Made by a program: the position numbers and the translations under genes. Below are positions 45,363-50,438 of a stretch of DNA of 50,438 nt, one piece after another (positions within the stretch are counted from its first letter, which is position 1; every line of letters begins with the position of its first letter). The stretch covers positions 1-50,438 of the forward strand of contig JADFGO010000004.1 in assembly GCA_022567655.1 (NCBI GenBank). The letters are read 5' to 3'. Under the pieces are notes generated by a model. It was not told where the DNA came from and ran no database searches. It worked only from the letters and a program-made list of their open reading frames with translations. Source of the stretch: Candidatus Neomarinimicrobiota bacterium. GTDB lineage: Bacteria > Fidelibacterota > SORT01.

Positions 45363-46219
45363 TATTCTTTAGGTTCTCCGATGAACGCGGCGCCAATGGC
45401 ACCCATACCCGTATGAGCGCCGAGAGCGGCGGAAGCTTCCGCTATATAGAGGTCGTTTGTGCCAAATCTTTCCATAATGTGATCGGCGAGCCACTTAGCC
45501 AGCATCGGTGCGCGAGTGTGCACAACGGCAAAACGGAGGTTAGTATATTTCTCCGCCCGCTTGATAAGCAGATTCAACACTTTTTTATGAAGGCCTCTCT
45601 TACCGAATGAAACTGATATGGATTTCGCTTTGCCGTTTTCGTCAAAAGTAATAATCGGTTTTAGATTAAGGAGAGATTTTATAATGCCTTTGGAAAGAGG
45701 AACCCGTCCGCTTCTAATCAAATTTGCGACGTCTTTGATACCCACGACAATATCGATGTTCGGAACCATTTTTCTCGTGAGACGGACCACCTCATCGTAC
45801 GATCTTCCATCTTCAAGTAAACCGGCGGTATATCGAACTAAAAGTCCCAGCGCAATACTCGTCGTAGTGCTGTCGATTGTTGTAACGACCGTATCGGGAA
45901 TGTTCCTCGAGACGGTCTGGGCTGATTGAAGCGTACCGCTCGCGCCCCCCGAAACGTGGATAGAGATAATTTGATTCGATTGCCTGGATACAGATTCATA
46001 AATTTTCTTAAAATCCGCCGGAGTAGGCTGACTTGTGGTTGGCGATACATCCGAGATTTCAAACATTTTATAAAATTCTCCGGTGGTCATGGTTACTTTG
46101 TCAAGATATGAATCTGTTCCGAAATAAATTCTCAACGGAACTACGTTGATCTTAAGCTCCTTGATAACCTCGTCCTGTAAATCACAGGAAGAATCTGTGA
46201 CGATTGAAATCTGTTCCAT
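45362..46219 (-). CDS. DegV-family fatty-acid-binding protein (FakB-like)
   Basis: 285 residues. DegV/FakB proteins bind a fatty acid that FakA then phosphorylates to acyl-phosphate, the donor used by PlsY. IVTDSSCDL at the N-terminus, SQPTPADF (near 62-69) and HVSGGASGT (near 86) line the lipid pocket. Ribosome site TGAGGATTCAG. It is co-translated with plsY, which fits the acyl-phosphate route. Upstream in the same direction lies a scar of a DhaL/FakA-like domain, with one frameshift and one stop before this ATG. Confidence 0.92.
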   Translation of the reverse strand: MEQISIVTDSSCDLQDEVIKELKINVVPLRIYFGTDSYLDKVTMTTGEFYKMFEISDVSPTTSQPTPADFKKIYESVSRQSNQIISIHVSGGASGTLQSAQTVSRNIPDTVVTTIDSTTTSIALGLLVRYTAGLLEDGRSYDEVVRLTRKMVPNIDIVVGIKDVANLIRSGRVPLSKGIIKSLLNLKPIITFDENGKAKSISVSFGKRGLHKKVLNLLIKRAEKYTNLRFAVVHTRAPMLAKWLADHIMERFGTNDLYIAEASAALGAHTGMGAIGAAFIGEPKE

Positions 46220-46254
46220 TTCTGAATCCTCAAATTAGGCGACATGCCGCGATT

Positions 46255-46413
46255 TCATGTCGTGTATTTTTTCTTTGACAGCTCGCCGTAATCTTCAAGT
46301 ATGGTGAAAACAACGTCAGGTTCATTTGAATGAATGCGAATTTTTACCATTTGTGAGGAGCCTGCCGGCATAGCGCGTAAAAGATGCGGCCCGTTTAGGT
46401 AGTTAATTTTCAT
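46255..46413 (-). pseudogene. Remnant of a DhaL/FakA-like domain once fused to DegV
   Basis: A 52-codon frame on the - strand starting at 46413. Its first part, MKINYLNGPHLLRAMPAG, resembles the start of DhaL/FakA-type proteins (YLDGxRLxRALxAG), and its second part, VKIRIHSNEPDVVFTILED, resembles the K-V-H-I-H-T-N-x-P-x-x-V-F region far downstream in the same proteins. About 250 codons between are missing. A frameshift at an A-rich tract (AAAGAAAAAATAC) then gives HDMKSRHVA in the DegV frame, followed by TAA and DegV itself. A short but functional peptide cannot be excluded. Confidence 0.5.
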
Positions 46414-46424
46414 TAGAGTGGGTG

Positions 46425-46453
46425 AATTTATACTAATACCGAAATAATGTCAA
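46425..46453 (-). promoter_or_regulatory. Candidate promoter for the degV-plsY unit
   Basis: On the - strand, TTGACA (46453-46448), 17 bp, TAAATT (46430-46425). The -35 is a perfect consensus. The predicted start is near 46418, only about 5 bases before the ATG of the remnant frame, so the transcript would be almost leaderless for that frame; degV itself has its own ribosome site further on. Confidence 0.5.
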
Positions 46454-46535
46454 GCATGACAGCAGTTATTTTCGATTCTACAGTCTGTTTGCAGCCTCCT
46501 AAATTTTAAAGTCTTTGGATATGGTCGCTTTTCAT

Positions 46536-46564
46536 TTGCGAATTTCAGCTGGGTAAAGTATAAT
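46536..46564 (+). promoter_or_regulatory. Candidate promoter for the rhodanese gene
   Basis: TTGCGA (46536-46541), 17 bp, TATAAT (46559-46564). The -10 is a perfect consensus. The TTG start at 46604 lies 39 bp downstream with AGAGGAAG before it. The divergent gap 46220-46603 holds only this, the degV promoter and the DhaL remnant. Confidence 0.55.
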
Positions 46565-46603
46565 TATCCCGGAAGGTCGTTTAACTGAATAAAGAGGAAG
46601 ATT

Positions 46604-46996
46604 TTGAATTATACTATTTTAACATGCGTATTGTTATTATTGGCGGCGGCCGGTTGCTCGTCAAGCAGTGGAGAGGGATATAACGAAATTTCTGTCGTGG
46701 AAGTGAGAAAAATGGTTGACAGCGAAGACGAGAGTGTCTTATTGCTCGACGTGCGCACACTTGAAGAATATTATGGCGATTTAGGACATCTTCCAAAAGC
46801 TACTCTGATACCTTATAATGAGCTTGAATCAAGGATAGCGGAGCTATCGGAACAGAAGGACAAAAAGATTATCGCATACTGTCGTGTGGGCAGGAGAAGC
46901 GCAATTGCTGCAAAAATATTAGCTGATAATGGATTCGACGCTTATAACATGACCGGCGGGATGAAGAAGTGGAAAGATGAGTATCCTGACTATTAA
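46604..46996 (+). CDS. Rhodanese-domain lipoprotein
   Basis: 130 residues from TTG 46604 (AGAGGAAGATT upstream). Lipoprotein signal with Cys18 in LAAAGCSSSS, then a single rhodanese domain: LLLDVRTLEEYYGDLGHLP and active-site AYCRVGRRSAIAA (Cys93). It should sit at the periplasmic side and carry sulfane sulfur or act as a thiol sensor. Own promoter. 15 bp before the CopD-like gene. Confidence 0.9.
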   Translation: MNYTILTCVLLLLAAAGCSSSSGEGYNEISVVEVRKMVDSEDESVLLLDVRTLEEYYGDLGHLPKATLIPYNELESRIAELSEQKDKKIIAYCRVGRRSAIAAKILADNGFDAYNMTGGMKKWKDEYPDY

Positions 46997-47011
46997 TTTA
47001 AATTTGGATCA

Positions 47012-47518
47012 GTGATGGAATTTTCACTTACAGTATCAAACTATCTGCACATTATCGCAATGTCAACGTGGGTCGGCGGAATGCTTTATATTGTATTGAT
47101 AGAAGTACCGGTATTGAGAAAACACCTGGATCCGGCTGATTTCTCCACCCAGATGACGCTTCTCGGGAGGCGGTTTCAGACGGTAGGATGGATACTCCTT
47201 CTGATCTTATTTGCGACCGGACTGTCGAATATTATGCTCGAAGATTCTATATCCGATCTAATGAAAACACCAATCTACACGATGAGTATAATTATTAAGC
47301 TGATTCTATTCGCTTTAATGGTTCTGAACACTGCACTGCATACTTTTTATTTGGGTCCTAAAATGTCCAGATTGTCAGAAAGATTGCAATCTTCCGAGTC
47401 CGAAGAAATTAGTGTTGAACTGAACAACCTCAGAAAACGGTCAATATTTTCTTCAGCCTTCAGTTTGTTATTATCACTTGTCATCGTGTATTTCGGGATG
47501 CTTGCGTCAAAGGTATAA
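47012..47518 (+). CDS. CopD-like membrane protein
   Basis: 168 residues, four membrane helices. HIIAMSTWVGGMLY near the N-terminus is the characteristic His/Trp helix of CopD and related putative copper or heme-binding membrane proteins (DUF4149-like). Start could be GTG 47012 or ATG 47015. No copper gene is adjacent, so metal handling is only a family-based suggestion. Confidence 0.72.
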   Translation: MMEFSLTVSNYLHIIAMSTWVGGMLYIVLIEVPVLRKHLDPADFSTQMTLLGRRFQTVGWILLLILFATGLSNIMLEDSISDLMKTPIYTMSIIIKLILFALMVLNTALHTFYLGPKMSRLSERLQSSESEEISVELNNLRKRSIFSSAFSLLLSLVIVYFGMLASKV

Positions 47519-47547
47519 CCGATCATGGATTTCTTGAGAGTCATCTT

Positions 47548-49692
47548 TTGAGAAAATTATTACTGTTTACATTTCTTTTATCATTGGGTTCGGCACAATT
47601 CTCCTGTGCTTATTTCAACACTTACTATAATGCCAAGAAATATTATAACAGCGGCAGAAACGCGTCCGAAAAGAATACCGGTATCAAGATAACTCAAAAT
47701 GAAGTGAAAAATTACGAACTCGCAATCGAAAAATGTAAGTCGGTAATTCGTAAGTTTCCGGACAGCCGCTATGTTGACGATGCTTTATTAATAATGGGGA
47801 AATCATATTACTATCTTGGCGATTATGAGAATTCAAAGATCAATTTAGAAGAACTTCTCAGGAGGTATCCCGAAAGTAACCTGACAAACGAATCGCTTCT
47901 GTGGTCTGGAAGGGCGGCATGGAAACTCGGACAATACACGATTGCCGAAGAGGGAATCACCAAAGTATTGGAGTTGACGAACGACGATAAACTACGCTCC
48001 GCCGGGTATGAAATGTTGTCTGAAATTTACAGGGATAAGGGATCTGAGGATCTCGAATTAAAGTATCTTCGAGAAAACCTGAAATACAGTAAAAACGATC
48101 AACAAAAAGCTGAAATAAATTATCGAATCGGGACGATACTCTTAGGGAAAGGCGATTTCGAAAATGCTATTAGTGCATTTAAAAAAGTCGAATCTCTTTT
48201 GCCGAATCCTGAGCTGTTAGAAAAGGCAAAAATGGATTACACCCGGTCGTTGAAGCATATGGGAAGAACAAACGAAGCTCTTGATATTCTTCAGACGATG
48301 CATGATTCTGAACGGTTCAAAAAAATCAGGGGTGAAATTGAAAATGAAATAGCGGACATCTCATTGCGCGGCGGTGATACCGAAGGAGCGATAGAGATGT
48401 ACGGAGATGTAGGAATTAATTATCAAAAGACGACATCTTCTGCTCATGCATGGTTCATATTAGGCAATCTTCATCTCTATCCGATTGACAGTTTGCACAA
48501 CCGAATCAACTACCATTTTGCGCGTGAGTATTTTGCTCGCTCGGCAAAATCGAAAAAAAAGAATGTATATACAAATTCTTCCCGTCGGAACAAAAGAATT
48601 CTGGATGGTTTCCTTGCCACTCTGGAAACAACGAAGATAGACAATATCGAACTTCTTTGGTTGTCGGGTGAAAAAGAGAAAGCCGAAGATTTATTAAGAG
48701 AGTATACAATTGTAAAAAAAGAATTCTTAGATGATATACTTCCCGCGCGGAAGCAAAAACAAGGTGTGAAGGGAAAAACGGACAATTCGGCATCCGGTAA
48801 AACAGATGAATCAGACGAAAACACAACGGATGAATTGCTAAATAGTGAATTTGCGAACCTGGAAGATGAAGATGAGGAAATAGAGGAAAGAAAATCGGAT
48901 TTAATGAGAGATGATTTCAAGATATTCGGATTAAACGAAGTTCCGATCGACAGCTCGGAAGCATTGAAAGAAAAGGTAAAGACAGTCGTAGAAGTGAAAA
49001 AACCGAAGAAAGAAAGTAGATTCGGAAAAAGAGCTTATGACGTTGTACTTCGTGAGCTGATAATGAGCAAATATCTGATGGCTGAATACTATTATCTTGA
49101 TTTAGCACAACCGGACTCAGCAAGGCAAATCCTCGAAAGAATCTTAAAAGATCATCATAATTCTGAGTTTGCACCGCGCGCCGCTCTCACACTCGGACTG
49201 CTTTACGATTCAGTGTACGAAAATGAACAATACGCCGATTCGATGTTTCACCTCGTCATAAATGATTACTCTGATAGCCCCTCTGTTATGGAGGCGAGCC
49301 GGCATCTTAAAATACCAATAGAGGAAAAGGGCTTATCCCAGATCCCGGAGATGGATATCTATGACAGGGCGTTTAACGAGGGTCTGATAAGAGAAAACAG
49401 AACGGAAGCGTTTAAACTGGTGCAACAATTAGAGTCGGAATATCCTTATTCAGCATACGCGGCAAAAGCAGCATATCTTAGAGCCTCGATAATAGATAAC
49501 AGAAATGAATCTCCGGAGATCAGTCATTCTGAATATAAACGTATCGTCGAACAGTATCCCGATACAAAGTACGCTAAAGAAGCCAGGTCAAAAATGAAAC
49601 GATTAGCTCTGCTGATAAAATCTAAAGAGACTGAAGAAAAGGAGACGGAAGAACATCTTAAAGAAAAACCAAAAAAGTTAAAAAGACGGTGA
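47548..49692 (+). CDS. BamD-like TPR lipoprotein
   Basis: 714 residues from TTG 47548. Lipoprotein signal with Cys20 in AQFSCAYFNTYYNAKKYY, a start often seen in FCB proteins annotated as BamD/TPR. TPR-like helices run from about 50 to 340 (e.g. RYVDDALLIMGKSYYYLGDY and YPESNLTNESLLWSGRAAW) and again from about 500 to 690. Between them an acidic, low-complexity linker (about 405-455, rich in Asp and Glu) separates two modules. Probably outer-membrane assembly, far longer than the classical 250-residue BamD. Confidence 0.72.
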   Translation: MRKLLLFTFLLSLGSAQFSCAYFNTYYNAKKYYNSGRNASEKNTGIKITQNEVKNYELAIEKCKSVIRKFPDSRYVDDALLIMGKSYYYLGDYENSKINLEELLRRYPESNLTNESLLWSGRAAWKLGQYTIAEEGITKVLELTNDDKLRSAGYEMLSEIYRDKGSEDLELKYLRENLKYSKNDQQKAEINYRIGTILLGKGDFENAISAFKKVESLLPNPELLEKAKMDYTRSLKHMGRTNEALDILQTMHDSERFKKIRGEIENEIADISLRGGDTEGAIEMYGDVGINYQKTTSSAHAWFILGNLHLYPIDSLHNRINYHFAREYFARSAKSKKKNVYTNSSRRNKRILDGFLATLETTKIDNIELLWLSGEKEKAEDLLREYTIVKKEFLDDILPARKQKQGVKGKTDNSASGKTDESDENTTDELLNSEFANLEDEDEEIEERKSDLMRDDFKIFGLNEVPIDSSEALKEKVKTVVEVKKPKKESRFGKRAYDVVLRELIMSKYLMAEYYYLDLAQPDSARQILERILKDHHNSEFAPRAALTLGLLYDSVYENEQYADSMFHLVINDYSDSPSVMEASRHLKIPIEEKGLSQIPEMDIYDRAFNEGLIRENRTEAFKLVQQLESEYPYSAYAAKAAYLRASIIDNRNESPEISHSEYKRIVEQYPDTKYAKEARSKMKRLALLIKSKETEEKETEEHLKEKPKKLKRR

Positions 49693-49709
49693 TACTTGCT
49701 TAACAAATA

Positions 49710-50438
49710 ATGGGTAAATCTTTTGTAATGGTACTTTCAAACAGGGAAATTGCCCATAATATCTATTCATTAGAATTTGAAACAACTCCGGAAATTTCTA
49801 AATCTACTCCGGGTCAATTCATAAATATCAGAGTTCGGGGTGAAGACGCACCTTTTTTCAGGAGGCCGTTCAGCATAGCCGGCACGGATGATGAATCGAC
49901 TGAAATCATCTACGAAGTGGTGGGCAGAGGAACATATTATCTCTCCTTATTAGAAACAGGAGACTCTCTCGACATTTTAGGACCACTCGGATCCGGATTC
50001 AGATTTGAAAAGGAAAATTCCGATATCCTTTTGATAGGGGGTGGGATCGGACTGCCTCCATTGCTCTATTTAGCGCAAAAAATGTTCTCTTATGGAATTA
50101 ACCCGTTGCTTCTTGCCGGATTCAGGACAAAATCGGTCAACTATCTTCCCAGCAATACTGATCGTGTACTGTATGCGACTAATGACGGAACTTTAGGATA
50201 TAACGGTTATATTACCGATTTGTTGATTGAAAAATTGAGAGACAAAAAATATGAGAGAATATATGCTTGTGGACCGGATCCTATGTTGTCGAAAGTTATA
50301 GAAATCGCCGACGAATTTAAGGTAGCCTGCTCAGTTTCGGTAGAAAATGTATTCGGATGCGGAACAGGGCTGTGTCTCGGTTGTATAATGGAAAACTCTC
50401 TTAAAAGATACACCGAAACAGGTAGAAAATATGCTCTC
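49710..50438 (+). CDS. pyrK: Dihydroorotate dehydrogenase electron-transfer subunit PyrK, cut by the window edge
   Basis: At least 243 residues, no stop before the edge. FRRPFSIAG binds FAD, LIGGGIGLPPLL is the NAD loop, and YACGPDPML follows. FGCGTGLCLGCIME carries three of the four Cys ligands of the 2Fe-2S cluster; the fourth lies past the edge. PyrK links the class 1B dihydroorotate dehydrogenase PyrD to NAD in pyrimidine synthesis, so pyrD probably follows. Start ATG 49710, 17 bp after the TPR gene. Confidence 0.92.
   Translation, partial: MGKSFVMVLSNREIAHNIYSLEFETTPEISKSTPGQFINIRVRGEDAPFFRRPFSIAGTDDESTEIIYEVVGRGTYYLSLLETGDSLDILGPLGSGFRFEKENSDILLIGGGIGLPPLLYLAQKMFSYGINPLLLAGFRTKSVNYLPSNTDRVLYATNDGTLGYNGYITDLLIEKLRDKKYERIYACGPDPMLSKVIEIADEFKVACSVSVENVFGCGTGLCLGCIMENSLKRYTETGRKYAL

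Overview
The window is a gene-dense bacterial chromosome segment with about 51 protein genes and no rRNA, tRNA, IS element, phage gene or CRISPR array that I can see. All genes run on the + strand except one small block (44721-46413). Gene content points to a Gram-negative, LPS-bearing member of the FCB group. The evidence is a GT9/WaaA pair, an LptE of the Bacteroidota kind directly behind a sigma-54 regulator, a peptidase/TolB/Omp85 fusion, and a BamD-like TPR lipoprotein with the CAYFNTYYNA start. Neomarinimicrobiota (Marinimicrobia) or a relative is my best guess; this is inference from gene style, not a database result.

Layout. 1-6.9 kb: tail of a YyaL/SPATA20 protein, the MeaB-like GTPase, a large outer-membrane peptidase/propeller/barrel protein, a PQQ propeller, a PEGA protein and TatC. 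7.0-14.8 kb: polyprenyl diphosphate synthase, GT9, WaaA, two ECF-type ATPases, PgsA, FtsY and RimO, nearly all overlapping head to tail. 14.9-17.6 kb: a secreted protein resembling an inactive subtilase. 17.7-31.4 kb: UvrB, PurD, a sugar epimerase, a sigma-54 activator, LptE, AsnS, a SLOG protein, acylphosphatase, NAD synthetase, Apt and ComEC, with unknown proteins on either side of ComEC. 31.4-31.8 kb: a non-coding interval that looks like a sigma-54-type promoter driving a short structured RNA that ends in terminators. 31.8-41.6 kb: a cNMP-binding protein, an RNase HII-YraN fusion, gamma-glutamyltransferase, an unknown membrane protein, a P1 peptidase, LepB, HemW, NfeD/slipin and a TlpA-like thioredoxin. 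41.6-44.7 kb: a 41-residue membrane peptide, a terminator, a methyltransferase, an aldo/keto reductase, a DUF971 protein and a lipoprotein. 44.7-46.4 kb (-): PlsY and DegV (FakB-like), preceded by a scar of a DhaL/FakA-like domain. 46.5-50.4 kb: rhodanese lipoprotein, CopD-like protein, TPR lipoprotein and the start of PyrK.

Most of the window is housekeeping: envelope building (TatC, LepB, FtsY, WaaA, LptE, the Omp85 protein, PgsA, PlsY), nucleotide and cofactor synthesis (PurD, Apt, NadE, PyrK), DNA repair and uptake (UvrB, ComEC), and translation-linked enzymes (AsnS, RimO). Translational coupling is heavy, and TTG starts are unusually common, often as a TTGA stop/start overlap. Seven gaps carry a TTGnnn-17 bp-TAnnnT promoter-like pair with an identical spacer.

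The points most worth checking are the candidate sigma-54-dependent small RNA (31569-31725), ftsY with no ATG/GTG/TTG start and an apparent AUA start next to a strong Shine-Dalgarno, the DhaL/FakA deletion scar upstream of degV, the RNase HII-YraN fusion, and a perfect 14-bp palindrome on the uvrB promoter.
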